From the NCBI GenBank assembly GCA_902629695.1, contig CACORY010000001.1:92566-156565 (forward strand): DNA of 64,000 bases, in the 5' to 3' direction. The notes beneath the pieces are model-generated. The model saw nothing but the letters and a program-made list of their open reading frames with translations, did not search any database and was not told the origin of the DNA. This document shows, piece by piece, positions 21,007 through 31,071 of this stretch (its first letter is position 1; each line of letters starts with the position of its first letter). Made by a program: the position numbers and the translations under genes. Source of the DNA: an uncultured Pelagibacteraceae bacterium (GTDB lineage: Bacteria; Pseudomonadota; Alphaproteobacteria; Pelagibacterales; Pelagibacteraceae).

Positions 21007-21699
21007 TTATTGACTTTTTAATAACCTTATTTCTTTAAGAAATAAAGATAGATTCTCAATTTTATGTGAAATAAAATCTTTGTCAGCATCCATCTTCCCA
21101 AAATGCTCATCATTAATTAGCCAAACGGTTGTGCAACCTCGTTCATGCCCAATGCTTAAGTTTTTGGCAATGTCCTCGATATAAATGGTTTCTTTCGGGT
21201 TGATACCAAATTTTTTAACCATTAAATCAAATGTTTTAGCCTCGGGTTTAGGAACATACTTTGCATCTTTTATATCAAAAACCTTATCTCTTCCAAAAAG
21301 ATCATATACACCTAAATGTGTCAAGATATTTTCAGCATGCTCAGCACTTCCATTAGTAAAGATAAATTTTTCCATGTCTAATTTTTCTAGCTCGTTTCGC
21401 ATAACTTTATCTTCTTTCATAAAAGAAAGATCTATTGTGTGAACATATTTTAAGAATTCCTCTGGGGGTATGTTATGATGAATCATAAGACCATTTAAGC
21501 TAGTATTATATTTATAAAAGTAATTAGTTTGTAACTTCTTTGCTTCTTCTGTATTTATTTTAAGTTTTTCGGAAATAAACATTGTCATTCTTTTAGAAAC
21601 TTGACCAAATACTCTTTCTAATGAATAATTGTTATGTTTCCCATAACAGACACCATCAAGATCTAATAGGAGATATTTCATCCCTTTTATATTTTTCAT
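21007..21699 (-). CDS. HAD-family pyrimidine 5'-nucleotidase-like phosphatase
   Basis: The protein is 230 aa. HAD motif I is LLLDLDGVCYG (DxDG), motif II FTNGSAEHA, and motif IV YIEDIAKNL with a preceding KPEAKTF lysine motif. Length and pattern match the SDT1/PhoX-like pyrimidine 5'-nucleotidase group commonly placed between argB and dapD in Alphaproteobacteria. It likely dephosphorylates small nucleotide or sugar phosphates; the natural substrate is unknown. It overlaps argB by four bases. Confidence 0.85.
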   Translation of the reverse strand: MKNIKGMKYLLLDLDGVCYGKHNNYSLERVFGQVSKRMTMFISEKLKINTEEAKKLQTNYFYKYNTSLNGLMIHHNIPPEEFLKYVHTIDLSFMKEDKVMRNELEKLDMEKFIFTNGSAEHAENILTHLGVYDLFGRDKVFDIKDAKYVPKPEAKTFDLMVKKFGINPKETIYIEDIAKNLSIGHERGCTTVWLINDEHFGKMDADKDFISHKIENLSLFLKEIRLLKSQ

Positions 21700-22544
21700 T
21701 TTCTTATTAATGTCCCAGATCCTTTGTCAGAAAAAATTTCAAATAATATTGAGTGTTGCTTTCTACCATCAATTATTCCAACAGCTGTAACCCCGTTATT
21801 GACTGCATCTAAACATGTATTTATTTTTGGGATCATACCCTCAGTGATAGTTTGATTTTCGATCATTTGTAAAATTTCTAATGAAGAAATTTCTTCAATT
21901 AGTTTTTTTTTTTTATCTAAAACTCCCTCAACATTTGTCATCAAGAGCAATCTTCTAGATTTTAAAGATTTTGCAATTGCTCCTGCTGCAGTATCTCCAT
22001 TTATATTATATATTTGATTATCTTTACCTAAGCCCAATGGTGAAATAATTGGAATTTTATTTTTTTTAATTGTGTTTATTAAAAATGTACTATTTACTTT
22101 ATTTGGTATTCCTACAAAGCCTAGTTCCTCTATTTCTGGAATTACTTCAATTATATTATTATTTTTTGTGTGTATTGAAATAGCTTCAGATCCTTTTTGA
22201 ATTAAAGAATTTACGATATCATTATTAAAGTCAATTAGAACATTTTCAACTATACCAATAATTTTTTTATCTGTTACTCTTAAGCCTCTAATAAATTTTG
22301 ACTCAATATTTGATTTCTCTAATTCTCTTTTTATTCTTGGACCACCACCATGAACAACTACAATTGAAATACCTAATTTATTTAAGATATTTATATCTGT
22401 AATAAAATTATTGAAAATATTTCTATCTATAAAAACGTTACCACCATATTTGATTACTATTAATTCGTCTTTATATTTTTCTATATATTTGGAAACCTCA
22501 TTTATTGGAGGTCCATCTTTAGGTAATACTTTTTTAATATCCAT
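21696..22544 (-). CDS. argB: acetylglutamate kinase
   Basis: The protein is 282 aa. It shows VIKYGGNVF, VVVHGGGPRIKRELEK, RGLRVTDKK, NGDTAAGAIAKSL, MTNVEGVLDKK and EGMIPKI near the end. It phosphorylates N-acetylglutamate in arginine synthesis. Gene order yidC-argB is kept, but the engB GTPase that often lies between them in Alphaproteobacteria is not present in the 27-base gap. Confidence 0.96.
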   Translation of the reverse strand: MDIKKVLPKDGPPINEVSKYIEKYKDELIVIKYGGNVFIDRNIFNNFITDINILNKLGISIVVVHGGGPRIKRELEKSNIESKFIRGLRVTDKKIIGIVENVLIDFNNDIVNSLIQKGSEAISIHTKNNNIIEVIPEIEELGFVGIPNKVNSTFLINTIKKNKIPIISPLGLGKDNQIYNINGDTAAGAIAKSLKSRRLLLMTNVEGVLDKKKKLIEEISSLEILQMIENQTITEGMIPKINTCLDAVNNGVTAVGIIDGRKQHSILFEIFSDKGSGTLIRK

Positions 22545-22571
22545 TTCAAATTATTGACTGTTTACCAAGTA

Positions 22572-24251
22572 TTAAGTTACAGTTTTTATTGTTGTTCTCT
22601 TCATGATAAATACTTGCTGAGCCATAGTTAAAATATTATTTACTGTCCAATAAATTACTAAACCACTTGGAAATGGCGCAAGTATAACTGTTAAAAAGAG
22701 TGGAAAGAACGCAAAAATTTTAGCTTGCATAGCATCAGTGGGTGCTGGGTTTAGTTTTTGTTGTATATACATCGATGCACCCATTGCTACAGGCCATGCT
22801 CCTATTACCAAGAAACTTGGAACATCATATGGTAATAAACCAAATAAATTAAAAATGCTGGTTGGGTCACGCTCACTTAAGTCGGCGATCCATCCATAAA
22901 ATGGCATTTGTCTCATTTCAATAGTTACAAATAAAACTTTATACAGAGCAAAAAAGACAGGTATTTGAACTAAAATTGGCAAACACCCTGACATTGGGTT
23001 AACCTTTTCTTTTTTATAAAGTGACATCATAGCTTGTTGTAATTTCATCTTGTCGTCTTTGTGTAACTCTTTTAGTCTGACCATTTCGGGTTGAAGTGCT
23101 TTCATTTTAGCCATACTTCTGAATGAGAAATTTGCCAGCGGAAAAAAAGCTAATCTAATACAAATTGTAATAGCAATAATTGCTAGACCATAATTTCCAA
23201 GAAGCTTAAAGAAATAATCAATTCCATAAAATAAAGGTTTAGTAATAAAATATAAAAATCCCCAATCAATAACTAAATCAAATTTTTCTATATTTAGTGT
23301 TTCTGCATAACCATCAATTACATCAACTCTTTTTGCAGCAACAATGACTTTTAATTCTTCCTCAATTGAACTATTACCATTTAATTCTAATGGATCAGTA
23401 GTAATAAAATTTGCCCTAAATTTATTTTTATAATCAAAAGTTGTTTTAAATTCTTTATTTTTTGGAGGTATTAATGAAGTAATCCAATATTTATCACTTA
23501 TACCTAGCCAGCCTTTTTTAGCAATCTTAGCAAATTTTTTTTCTTGAATATCATCATAATCTTCTTCTATTAATTCATCATCTAAAGTTGCAATTAGACC
23601 TTCATGAAGAATTAGAAAATCAATTATTTCTGGAATTTCGTTTCTAATTATTTGGCCATAAGAATAAAAATCATATTTATTGTTAGTTTTGTTTATTATT
23701 TTTTGTTTGACTGTAAAAAGATATTCATCATCTAATGATATTTCTTTCTTAAATATTAAACCTTGATTATTAGTCCACGATAACACAATTGGAGATTTAT
23801 CAGTGAGCTTATTATTACCTTCAAATGACCAAACAGTCTCTGAATTTGGCACATTAACATTTTTATCAGATGTAACAAAACCGCTATCTATAAGATAACC
23901 ATCACTAATATTTCTTGGGCCTAACAAAGTTACTCTATCTTCCTTATCAAGACTTACTTTATATTTTTTAAAAGTTAAATCGTCGATAGAGGCACCTTTT
24001 AAAGATATTGATCCAATTATATTATTATTTTCAAATTGAATTCTTTCACTTTGACCTAACGCTTCATCTCTTGAAATTGAAACTAAAGTTTCTTTTTGTT
24101 CCAGGCTTGGAGCTTCAGAGTTTTGTTCTACTTTGTTGTTATCTACTATATTTTGATTGTTTGATTTTTGTTCTGGTATAAAGAATAACGAATATAAAAC
24201 AATTACAGCCGTAGATAGAGCAATTGCAGCTATTACATTTTTTGAGTCCAT
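22572..24251 (-). CDS. yidC: membrane protein insertase YidC
   Basis: The protein is 559 aa. It has an N-terminal membrane anchor (residues 5-25), a large periplasmic beta-rich domain, and a conserved five-helix insertase core near residues 350-545 with FRSMAKMKALQPEM, NPMSGCLPILVQIPVFFALY and a late VIYWTVNN. It inserts and folds inner-membrane proteins with or without SecYEG. It sits at the end of the rpmH-rnpA-yidD-yidC cluster, sharing one base with yidD. Confidence 0.97.
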   Translation of the reverse strand: MDSKNVIAAIALSTAVIVLYSLFFIPEQKSNNQNIVDNNKVEQNSEAPSLEQKETLVSISRDEALGQSERIQFENNNIIGSISLKGASIDDLTFKKYKVSLDKEDRVTLLGPRNISDGYLIDSGFVTSDKNVNVPNSETVWSFEGNNKLTDKSPIVLSWTNNQGLIFKKEISLDDEYLFTVKQKIINKTNNKYDFYSYGQIIRNEIPEIIDFLILHEGLIATLDDELIEEDYDDIQEKKFAKIAKKGWLGISDKYWITSLIPPKNKEFKTTFDYKNKFRANFITTDPLELNGNSSIEEELKVIVAAKRVDVIDGYAETLNIEKFDLVIDWGFLYFITKPLFYGIDYFFKLLGNYGLAIIAITICIRLAFFPLANFSFRSMAKMKALQPEMVRLKELHKDDKMKLQQAMMSLYKKEKVNPMSGCLPILVQIPVFFALYKVLFVTIEMRQMPFYGWIADLSERDPTSIFNLFGLLPYDVPSFLVIGAWPVAMGASMYIQQKLNPAPTDAMQAKIFAFFPLFLTVILAPFPSGLVIYWTVNNILTMAQQVFIMKRTTIKTVT

Positions 24252-24490
24252 TATTTCTTAACCTTTAACTGCTTTTTTATAGGATCAAATCCACCATCGC
24301 TCCATGGGTGACATGATAAAATTCTTTTTAATGATAAATATAGCCCCTTAAAAAAACCAAAAGTTTTTAAAGATTGAATACTATAGTCAGAACAAGATGG
24401 AAAGTATCTACAAGAATTACCCAACAAAGGACTGAATATAAATTGATAACATTTGATAGTTTTAATTAACATGTAAGTAAAAATATTCAT
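24251..24490 (-). CDS. yidD: membrane protein insertion efficiency factor YidD
   Basis: The protein is 79 aa. It has the family core FSPLLGNSCRYFPSCSDYSIQSLKTFG with three conserved cysteines, and the late LSCHPWSDGGFDPI. YidD is a small, probably membrane-associated helper of YidC-dependent insertion. It shares a base with rnpA and with yidC, showing a tightly translated operon. Confidence 0.96.
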   Translation of the reverse strand: MNIFTYMLIKTIKCYQFIFSPLLGNSCRYFPSCSDYSIQSLKTFGFFKGLYLSLKRILSCHPWSDGGFDPIKKQLKVKK

Positions 24491-24831
24491 TATTTAATTT
24501 TTTTAAGATCCTGAAATAAGGTTTCTTTTATATTTGTATAATCATTATTTAGCATAGTTGGCTTAGCAATCACAAGATATGAATATTCAAATTTTACACT
24601 TATTTTTTTGACAGCAAGATTAATTATATTTTTAAGTCTTCTTTTTATTTTGTTCCTTTTAACTGCATTTCCTATCTTTTTTTTAGTTACAAAAGAAATA
24701 TTAAGATTTTTAAAATTTTTATTTTTTAATTTACCAAAAAAAATAGTCACATATTTATTAGTGATTTTTTTTTCATTAATAAGATCTTTAAAATCCTGAT
24801 TCCTAGAAAGAGCAACTATTTTGCTTTTCAT
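24490..24831 (-). CDS. rnpA: ribonuclease P protein component
   Basis: The protein is 113 aa and very basic. The RNA-binding signature appears as VTKKKIGNAVKRNKIKRRLKNI (residues about 48-69), with NKYVTIFF upstream and LVIAKPT downstream. It assists RNase P RNA in 5' maturation of tRNAs. It lies 10 bases after rpmH. Confidence 0.95.
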   Translation of the reverse strand: MKSKIVALSRNQDFKDLINEKKITNKYVTIFFGKLKNKNFKNLNISFVTKKKIGNAVKRNKIKRRLKNIINLAVKKISVKFEYSYLVIAKPTMLNNDYTNIKETLFQDLKKIK

Positions 24832-24841
24832 TAACTTAAAT

Positions 24842-25003
24842 CTACTTTTTTTTTCTTTTTACAGTGGACGATACTGTTAAATTTTTTCTACCTTTTGCTC
24901 TTCTTCTCTTTAGCAGTTTTCTTCCACCTTTAGTCTTCATTTTTGATCTAAAGCCGTGTTTTTTGAGTCTCTTTCCTTTTTTTGGTTGAAATGTTCTTTT
25001 CAT
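24842..25003 (-). CDS. rpmH: 50S ribosomal protein L34
   Basis: A 53-codon frame plus stop, below usual ORF cut-offs. The product starts [18 protein letters not shown] and continues [22 protein letters not shown], the L34 signature, with an eight-residue C-terminal extension beyond the usual 44-46 aa ending in a Lys/Arg run. It is a structural protein of the large ribosomal subunit. It is first in rpmH-rnpA-yidD-yidC. Confidence 0.97.
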   Translation of the reverse strand: MKRTFQPKKGKRLKKHGFRSKMKTKGGRKLLKRRRAKGRKNLTVSSTVKRKKK

Positions 25004-25101
25004 AACTTTTACAAAGTATATTTAACTTTAAAAATTTTGCCCTTTATATATTTAATTATATAAATAGCAAATAGAAGATTTAAAGATTGAGAGATTAAAT
25101 A

Positions 25102-25821
25102 ATGGAAAATACTAAAAAAATTAAATTATACATAGGATTATTTTACTTAATATTTGTTGGTTTATTTTTATACTTTCTTTTTTCAAAATTTTCTTTTCAG
25201 GAAATAACTAGTTATGAATTTATAAAAAACAATAGAAATTATTTTATTGAATTAAGACAATCAAATTTATTCTTTTTAGCATCAATATTTATCTTGTTCA
25301 CAATCGTGTGGGTGTTAGCTGCTGGATTTGGTTCACCAGTTGCTATTTTTGCAGGTTTTATTTTTGGTAAGTGGATAGGAACGTTATTATTAGTTATAGG
25401 ATTATCAATTGGTGCAACTTTACTCTACATTTTTGCAAATTTTTTTCTAAAAGAAATTATTAAAGAAAAATTTTTAGAAAAATATAAAAACTTGGATGCG
25501 AAATTTAAAAAATCTGAATTTATTTATCTTCTAGTCTATAGGCTGATTGGAGGTATTCCGTTTGCAATTTCAAACGTTTTGCCTTGTATTTTCAATGTAA
25601 AAGCTTTGAATTTTTTTTGGGCAACCTTTATTGGTATAATTCCCTCACTTTTTTTAATTTGTTCAATTGGAAGTGGATTAGAAAAAATTATCGATCAAAA
25701 TTTAGAAGCTCCTACAGTGATCGATTTAATTTCGTCTCCAGATATTTTTTTTCCTTTAATTGTTTTTATCTGCTTAGTTTTAATTACATTATATTTGAGA
25801 AAGTTTTTTTATAGAGACTAA
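25102..25821 (+). CDS. TVP38/TMEM64 (DedA-like) family membrane protein
   Basis: The protein is 239 aa with about five or six membrane segments. The SNARE-associated/VTT domain core is seen in GFGSPVAIFAGFIFGKWIGTLL (residues about 73-94) and YRLIGGIPFAISNVLPCIFNV, including the conserved Arg and Pro of this fold. Related proteins are lipid scramblases or transporters of undecaprenyl phosphate and similar lipids; the specific lipid is unknown. It shares one base with the following membrane-protein gene, so the two are a unit. Confidence 0.85.
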   Translation: MENTKKIKLYIGLFYLIFVGLFLYFLFSKFSFQEITSYEFIKNNRNYFIELRQSNLFFLASIFILFTIVWVLAAGFGSPVAIFAGFIFGKWIGTLLLVIGLSIGATLLYIFANFFLKEIIKEKFLEKYKNLDAKFKKSEFIYLLVYRLIGGIPFAISNVLPCIFNVKALNFFWATFIGIIPSLFLICSIGSGLEKIIDQNLEAPTVIDLISSPDIFFPLIVFICLVLITLYLRKFFYRD

Positions 25822-27089
25822 TGGATAATACTTCTATAAAAAAAAGATTTTTATTATATTTAATATTTATTATCTCTCTTTCAATTTTTTATTTATATTA
25901 TAAACATGATGTTGGGACAGACACTTCAATTTCTGAATGGTTGATAAATTATCAAGGTGGTTTTACAAGAAGAGGCTTAGGTGGTGAAATAAATATCTTT
26001 TTTGCAAAAATATTTTCTATTCCCTTAAGAGACTCAATTTTTTTTATACAAGCTATTAATAATTCAATTTATATAATTCTTCTATATTTTTATGTTAAAG
26101 ACTTAAAATTTAGTATAATTCAAATATTTGCTTTATTTTCACCACTTTTTTTACTTTATCCTCTCGCAGAACTTGAGGCTTTAGGAAGAAAAGAAGTTTT
26201 GATATTTTTGTTTTTTATTTCTACACTTTTTTTTTCAGGAAAAAAATTTAGACCTGCAATTTTAAATTTTATTATTTTTATTTTTTTTCCAGTCTTATGT
26301 TTGATATGGGAACAAATAATACTATTTGCACCATTTTTTGCAGTAATCTTAATTAATAAAAATAAATTATTTTCTTTTTCGGATGTCTTAACTAAATTAC
26401 CAATAATTTTTTTTCCCTCAATTTTTGTAATTATAATTATTTTTTTATTTCCATTAAGTAAACAAGGACATACCGAAATGTGTTCTTTTTTAACAAATCA
26501 ATTTGAAGAAAGATGCTATATGTCTGCAGATCTTTTAATAAAGAATACCATATATTTTGACACATTCTATATTCATAAAGAGGTAAATTTTTTTCCTGAA
26601 TATTTTAGATATATAATGATTTTTTTGATTGGTTTTTTCCCTTTGCATCTTTCGCTTTTTAAAAGTCATTTTATTCTTAAAGAAAATTTTGTGACTAAAT
26701 ATTTTTCACCTCTAAGTTTATTTATTTGTCTTTATATCCCAATCCTTCTTCTTTTTGCATTTGGACATGACTGGGGTCGATGGATGAATATAACATACTC
26801 TCTATCAATATTATTATACCTTTATTTTTTAAAAGAAAAAGTGATCAGTACTAATTTTGACAATTATTCAATTTTAAAAATTTTTTCAAAAAAAAAATTT
26901 TTGTTTTTTTTAGTATTTTACCTATTTGCTTTTTTTTGGAGTCCAAAAACTTTAATTACCGGTGATATAGCTACAAACACATTGTATAAAATTCTATACA
27001 ACTCATCAAAAATAATTTTTGGATTTGAAGGATTTAGAATTTTACAAGATAATCCAATTATACAATTTCACAAAGAATTTATTGAGTAA
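25821..27089 (+). CDS. polytopic membrane protein of unknown function
   Basis: The protein is 422 aa with roughly ten hydrophobic segments. Conserved-looking polar spots include WLINYQGGFTRRGLGGEI near residue 42, EALGRKEVLIFL, an extracytoplasmic loop with three cysteines (about residues 215-235), and FGHDWGRWMN near residue 315. The pattern (R-R-G-L-G near the N-terminus, GRxE, HDWGRW) resembles uncharacterised integral membrane proteins of polysaccharide or glycolipid metabolism, but I cannot name a family. It is translationally linked to the TVP38-like gene and followed by tRNA-Thr on the other strand. Confidence 0.6.
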   Translation: MDNTSIKKRFLLYLIFIISLSIFYLYYKHDVGTDTSISEWLINYQGGFTRRGLGGEINIFFAKIFSIPLRDSIFFIQAINNSIYIILLYFYVKDLKFSIIQIFALFSPLFLLYPLAELEALGRKEVLIFLFFISTLFFSGKKFRPAILNFIIFIFFPVLCLIWEQIILFAPFFAVILINKNKLFSFSDVLTKLPIIFFPSIFVIIIIFLFPLSKQGHTEMCSFLTNQFEERCYMSADLLIKNTIYFDTFYIHKEVNFFPEYFRYIMIFLIGFFPLHLSLFKSHFILKENFVTKYFSPLSLFICLYIPILLLFAFGHDWGRWMNITYSLSILLYLYFLKEKVISTNFDNYSILKIFSKKKFLFFLVFYLFAFFWSPKTLITGDIATNTLYKILYNSSKIIFGFEGFRILQDNPIIQFHKEFIE

Positions 27090-27098
27090 ATTTCAATA

Positions 27099-27172
27099 TG
27101 GTGCCCTCACCAAGAATCGAACTTGAGACTCATCCTTACCATGGATGCGTTATACCACTTTACTATGAGGGC
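27099..27172 (-). tRNA. tRNA-Thr (GGT)
   Basis: The minus strand folds as a cloverleaf: acceptor GCCCTCA/TGAGGGC (seven perfect pairs), D-loop AGTGGTA with G18G19, anticodon stem CATCC/GGATG with loop ATGGTAA (anticodon GGT), and T-stem TCAAG/CTTGG with canonical loop TTCGATT. The discriminator is A and CCA is encoded. The D-stem GTAA/TAAC has one A-A mismatch. It contrasts with the tRNA-Phe and tRNA-His genes in this window, which have altered 18 and 55 positions. Confidence 0.95.
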
Positions 27173-27276
27173 ATTATTTACAATGTAATATTTTTTTCAG
27201 TAATATAGTGCATTTTTTTCAAATTATTGCCTTAATTTTTTTAGTAATATGAATTATATCTACACAAGGAAATTTT

Positions 27277-27477
27277 ATGGGTATACATTATAATTTTGCT
27301 AGCACTAAGTCAGCCAAGTTGATGGAGAAAAAGGCTCGAAGAGAAAAAAAACTTCTTGAGAGAAAAGCTAAGAGGGCAGCCAAAGAAGGCCCAAAAAAAG
27401 AGGAAAATAAAACACAAGCCTTAGATCCTAAAAAACCTATATCTTTAGATTTTTTGACTAATCCTGATAAGGAATGA
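27277..27477 (+). CDS. small basic protein (66 aa), unrecognised
   Basis: The start MGIHYNFASTKSAKLMEKKARREKK is followed by a Lys/Arg/Ala helix and an acidic-proline tail ending FLTNPDKE. The central half is a charged coiled or RNA-binding-like helix. Its stop overlaps the start of the next micro-ORF in an ATGA junction, and both precede dcd, implying one transcript. No known family could be assigned. The mixed but consistent composition, without long homopolymers, supports a real gene. Confidence 0.6.
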   Translation: MGIHYNFASTKSAKLMEKKARREKKLLERKAKRAAKEGPKKEENKTQALDPKKPISLDFLTNPDKE

Positions 27478-27593
27478 AAATAAAATCAAATAATGAAAGA
27501 TTAAGTATAGCTTTAAAAAAAAACTTAAAAAAAAGAAAATTATTTCAAAAAAAAAATAAAAAAAAAAGAGATTATGTCAGTTCTATCAGATAA
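27474..27593 (+). CDS. micro-ORF, 39 aa, Lys/Arg-rich
   Basis: This ATG frame overlaps the preceding stop (ATGA) and ends 20 bases inside dcd. The product begins [25 protein letters not shown] and is then almost all Lys, Asn and Arg. The pattern L-x-x-AL-x-x-NL-x-x-RK recalls short basic proteins seen in alphaproteobacterial genomes, but this comes from memory and the A-rich DNA makes Lys runs easy. Translational coupling to both neighbours is the main support. Confidence 0.4.
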   Translation: MKIKSNNERLSIALKKNLKKRKLFQKKNKKKRDYVSSIR

Positions 27594-28128
27594 GTGGATA
27601 AAAAAGATGTCGGTAGAAAAAAAAATGATTTCACCATTTGAGGAAAAACAAATAAGAGGAAATAGTATCTCTTATGGACTATCGTCATTTGGTTATGATG
27701 CAAGAGTGTCGGATGAATTTAAGATATTTACAAACGTGAACTCAGAGATTGTCGACCCTAAAAATTTTAAACCTTCTAACTTTGTTACTAAAAATACATC
27801 GGAATGTATTATCCCTCCTAACTCATTCGTATTAGCTAGAACAGTAGAAAAATTTAAGATACCTAATAATGTATTAGTTATTTGTTTAGGCAAGTCAACA
27901 TATGCTCGATGTGGTATCATTGTAAATGTAACACCTTTAGAACCAGGTTGGGAAGGATATGTTACTCTTGAATTTTCAAATACTACACCGTTGCCAGCAA
28001 AAATCTATGCAAATGAGGGTGTTGCTCAATTTATTTTCTTAAAAGGAAATGAGAATCCTGAGATCACTTATGCGGACAGAGATGGAAAATACATGGGTCA
28101 AACAGGTGTAACTTTACCAAAAGTATAA
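27574..28128 (+). CDS. dcd: dCTP deaminase
   Basis: The protein is 184 aa, full length. It shows [13 protein letters not shown] near residue 31, the catalytic region [32 protein letters not shown] and the C-terminal [17 protein letters not shown]. It deaminates dCTP to dUTP for thymidylate synthesis. It is followed by murA after two bases. Confidence 0.97.
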   Translation: MSVLSDKWIKKMSVEKKMISPFEEKQIRGNSISYGLSSFGYDARVSDEFKIFTNVNSEIVDPKNFKPSNFVTKNTSECIIPPNSFVLARTVEKFKIPNNVLVICLGKSTYARCGIIVNVTPLEPGWEGYVTLEFSNTTPLPAKIYANEGVAQFIFLKGNENPEITYADRDGKYMGQTGVTLPKV

Positions 28129-28130
28129 CA

Positions 28131-29384
28131 ATGCAAAAATTAGAAGTCTTAGGAGCAAATAAGCTCAAAGGGCAGATTAAAATTTCAGGCTCTAAAAATG
28201 CCTCTCTTCCAATTCTTGCAGCTACCCTTTTATCTAATAAAAAAATAAATCTATCTAATGTTCCAAAAGTGAAAGATATAGAGACCATGATTGAATTACT
28301 AAGATCTTTAGGTTCAAAAATTAAATTTGTTAATAATAAAATAAAAATAAATAATTCAAATCAATTTAAAAAATTTGCATCATATAATTTAGTAAAAACA
28401 ATGCGTGCCGGAATCTTAGTTTTAGGACCTTTATTGGCTAAATTTGGTTCTGCTAAAGTATCTCTACCTGGAGGATGTGCAATTGGTACACGACCTGTCG
28501 ACATTCATTTGAAAGGACTTTCAAAACTTGGTGTTAAGTTTAAAATTCTTGAAGGATACGTTTATGCTAATGCACCAAAAGGATTAATAGGATCAAAAAT
28601 AAAGTTTTCAAAAATTTCAGTTGGAGCAACCGAAAATTTGATTATTGCTGCTTGTTTTGCAAAGGGAGAAACAGTTTTATCAAATTGTGCTATTGAGCCA
28701 GAAATTAAGGATTTAGTAAATTTTTTAAATAAAGTAGGATGTGATATTAAATGGGTTTCGAAAAGGAAAATAAAGATTATTGGTGTAACTAAAATTAAAG
28801 ATACCTCTTACACGGTTATGTTTGATCGTATCGAAGCTGGAACGTATCTAATTGCAGCTGTTCTTACTAACGGAAATTTAACAATTCAAAATATAAATCC
28901 AAGTACAATTAAAACAGAGATAAATATTCTCAAGAAAATTGGAGCTAAAATTAAATTAAAGAGAAACTCAATCAACATAATAGGTAATAGTAAAATTAAA
29001 AATATAAATTTAAAAACATCTCCTTATCCGGGATTTCCTACAGACCTACAAGCTCAAATTATGGTTCTATTGTGTAAAGCAAAAAAGTGCTCTTACATAA
29101 AAGAGGACATATTTGAAAATCGATTTATGCATGTAGCAGAACTAAATAGAATGGGAGCAAATATATCTATCAAAGGAAATGTTGCATATATTTCAGGTAA
29201 AACAAATTTTATTGGTGCAGAATTAATGGCCACAGATTTAAGAGCCTCAGTATCTTTAGTTCTTGCTGCTTTAAACGCAAAAGGCAAATCTGTAATTAAT
29301 AGGATTTATCACCTTGATAGAGGATATGAGCATATTGAGAAAAAATTAAAAAAAGTGGGTGCTAAAATAAAAAGAGTTTATTAA
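28131..29384 (+). CDS. murA: UDP-N-acetylglucosamine 1-carboxyvinyltransferase
   Basis: The protein is 417 aa. It shows KISGSKNASLPILAA (Lys/Asn of the active site), MRAGILVLGPLLA, the catalytic cysteine loop LPGGCAIGTRPVDIHLKG (Cys near 117), PYPGFPTDLQAQ and ATDLRASVSLVLA. It transfers enolpyruvate from PEP to UDP-GlcNAc, the first committed step of peptidoglycan synthesis. The active-site Cys is retained, so fosfomycin sensitivity at this residue would be expected. It shares one base with the DUF2948 gene. Confidence 0.97.
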   Translation: MQKLEVLGANKLKGQIKISGSKNASLPILAATLLSNKKINLSNVPKVKDIETMIELLRSLGSKIKFVNNKIKINNSNQFKKFASYNLVKTMRAGILVLGPLLAKFGSAKVSLPGGCAIGTRPVDIHLKGLSKLGVKFKILEGYVYANAPKGLIGSKIKFSKISVGATENLIIAACFAKGETVLSNCAIEPEIKDLVNFLNKVGCDIKWVSKRKIKIIGVTKIKDTSYTVMFDRIEAGTYLIAAVLTNGNLTIQNINPSTIKTEINILKKIGAKIKLKRNSINIIGNSKIKNINLKTSPYPGFPTDLQAQIMVLLCKAKKCSYIKEDIFENRFMHVAELNRMGANISIKGNVAYISGKTNFIGAELMATDLRASVSLVLAALNAKGKSVINRIYHLDRGYEHIEKKLKKVGAKIKRVY

Positions 29385-29779
29385 TGGAAAAAAAATATTT
29401 AGCCAAAATTATTGCAAATGATAATGAAGGTCTACAATTAATTTCAGCTTGTTGCTCTGGTGCTAAAATAAAAATTTCAAATATCAAATATCTTCAATCA
29501 AATAAAATTTTTTTAATTTCTTTAGAGAGAAAAAGCTTAGAAACAGGAGATAATAAAAAAAAGATAAAAAGTATTTGCAAGTTTGATTTTGTTGATAAAG
29601 TAAAATCTAAAAATATTAATCAAAAAGATTTACAATTAACTCTAGAATTAATAGCGATAGACTTTTTCAAAAATAAAGATGATTATGAAATAAATTTAAT
29701 TTTTAAAGATAATGCATATATATCTCTGATTACTGAATCTATTGAGGTAAGATTAGAGGATCAAAATGAAATAGAATAG
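29384..29779 (+). CDS. DUF2948 family protein
   Basis: The protein is 131 aa. It starts YLAKIIANDNEGLQLISACCSGAKIKISNIKYLQ, the typical DUF2948 opening (D-x-E-GL-x-x-ISA), and has no membrane segment or catalytic motif. The family is restricted mainly to Alphaproteobacteria, and its position between murA and hisD is characteristic. Function is unknown. Confidence 0.8.
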   Translation: MEKKYLAKIIANDNEGLQLISACCSGAKIKISNIKYLQSNKIFLISLERKSLETGDNKKKIKSICKFDFVDKVKSKNINQKDLQLTLELIAIDFFKNKDDYEINLIFKDNAYISLITESIEVRLEDQNEIE

Positions 29780-29782
29780 ATA

Positions 29783-31069
29783 ATGAAAATATTAAGTAGT
29801 AATAAAAAAAAATTTGAAACTGAATTAAATAATTTATTAGAACTAAGAAAAAGGAAAATTAAAAATAGCTCTACATCAGTAATAAATATTATAAAAGATG
29901 TCAAAAAAAATGGTGACAGAGCACTAATTAAATATGAAAAGAGATTTAATAGAAATTCAAAATTAATACCATCGAAAAAACAAATTTTAAAAACGATTAA
30001 AGATTTAGATAAAAAAGTAAAGAAAGCTATAGATCTTGCTTATAATAGAATTCATAAATTTCATTCTTTACAAAAATTTAAAGATATTTCGTATGTCGAT
30101 AAATTTAAAAATAAGATTCAATATAAACATATTCCTTTAGAGTCTGCGGCTATATACGTTCCAGGCTCTTCTGCCTCTTATCCATCATCAGTTTTAATGA
30201 GTGCAATCCCTGCGATGGTTGCAGGTGTAAAAAGAATTGTAATGATAAATCCTACTTATAAAGGCAAACTTAATCCAGCAGTTTTATATGCTGCAAAAAA
30301 ATGCAAAATAAGAGAAATTTATTCAATTGGTGGTCCATCTGCAATTGCAGCAGTTGCTTATGGAACAAAAAAGATTAAACCTGTAAATAAAGTTGTTGGT
30401 CCAGGAAATTCTTTTGTTGTAGCAGCTAAAAAAGAGGTATTTGGAGATATTGGAATTGAAGCAATGACAGCAGGTCCATCTGAGGTAACTATTGTTTGTG
30501 ATAAATACTCTAATCTAGAATGGATCGCTAGTGATCTAATCGGACAAGCTGAACATGATATACTTGCACAGTGTATATTAATTTCTAAAGATAAAAAGAT
30601 ACTTCAAGATATTAAATTTGAAATATTTAAACAATTAAAAAGAATACCTAGACTATCAATTGCAAAAAAAAGTTTAATTAATAATGGGATTCTTATGTAT
30701 ATTCCCTCAAACAGTAAAATAGCTGAGGTAATCAATAAAATAGGACCTGAACATTTAGAGTTGAATGTAAAAGATTATAAAGCTTTTATCTCAAAAATTA
30801 GAAATGCAGGATCTGTTTGCTTAGGTAAATATGCTGTAATGGCTATGACAGACTATGGAGTGCCTGGAACAAATCATATATTACCAACTAATATGACAAG
30901 TAAATATTCTAGTGGGTTAAGCGTTTCGGAATTTATTAAAAAAATTTCTTATATAAACTTATCGAAAAAGGGTATTGAATCTCTTGGACCATCAGCTATA
31001 ACTCTTGCAAACTATGAAGGATTAGAGGGTCATGCTCAATCAATCATAAAAAGAATAAGGAGAAAATAA
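29783..31069 (+). CDS. hisD: histidinol dehydrogenase
   Basis: The protein is 428 aa. It shows [15 protein letters not shown] near residue 118, [38 protein letters not shown], the zinc-binding LIGQAEHD, and the late PEHLEL and [13 protein letters not shown]. It oxidises histidinol to histidine in two NAD-dependent steps. An AAGGAGA element at its 3' end serves as the ribosome-binding site of infA. Confidence 0.97.
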   Translation: MKILSSNKKKFETELNNLLELRKRKIKNSSTSVINIIKDVKKNGDRALIKYEKRFNRNSKLIPSKKQILKTIKDLDKKVKKAIDLAYNRIHKFHSLQKFKDISYVDKFKNKIQYKHIPLESAAIYVPGSSASYPSSVLMSAIPAMVAGVKRIVMINPTYKGKLNPAVLYAAKKCKIREIYSIGGPSAIAAVAYGTKKIKPVNKVVGPGNSFVVAAKKEVFGDIGIEAMTAGPSEVTIVCDKYSNLEWIASDLIGQAEHDILAQCILISKDKKILQDIKFEIFKQLKRIPRLSIAKKSLINNGILMYIPSNSKIAEVINKIGPEHLELNVKDYKAFISKIRNAGSVCLGKYAVMAMTDYGVPGTNHILPTNMTSKYSSGLSVSEFIKKISYINLSKKGIESLGPSAITLANYEGLEGHAQSIIKRIRRK

Positions 31070-31071
31070 AT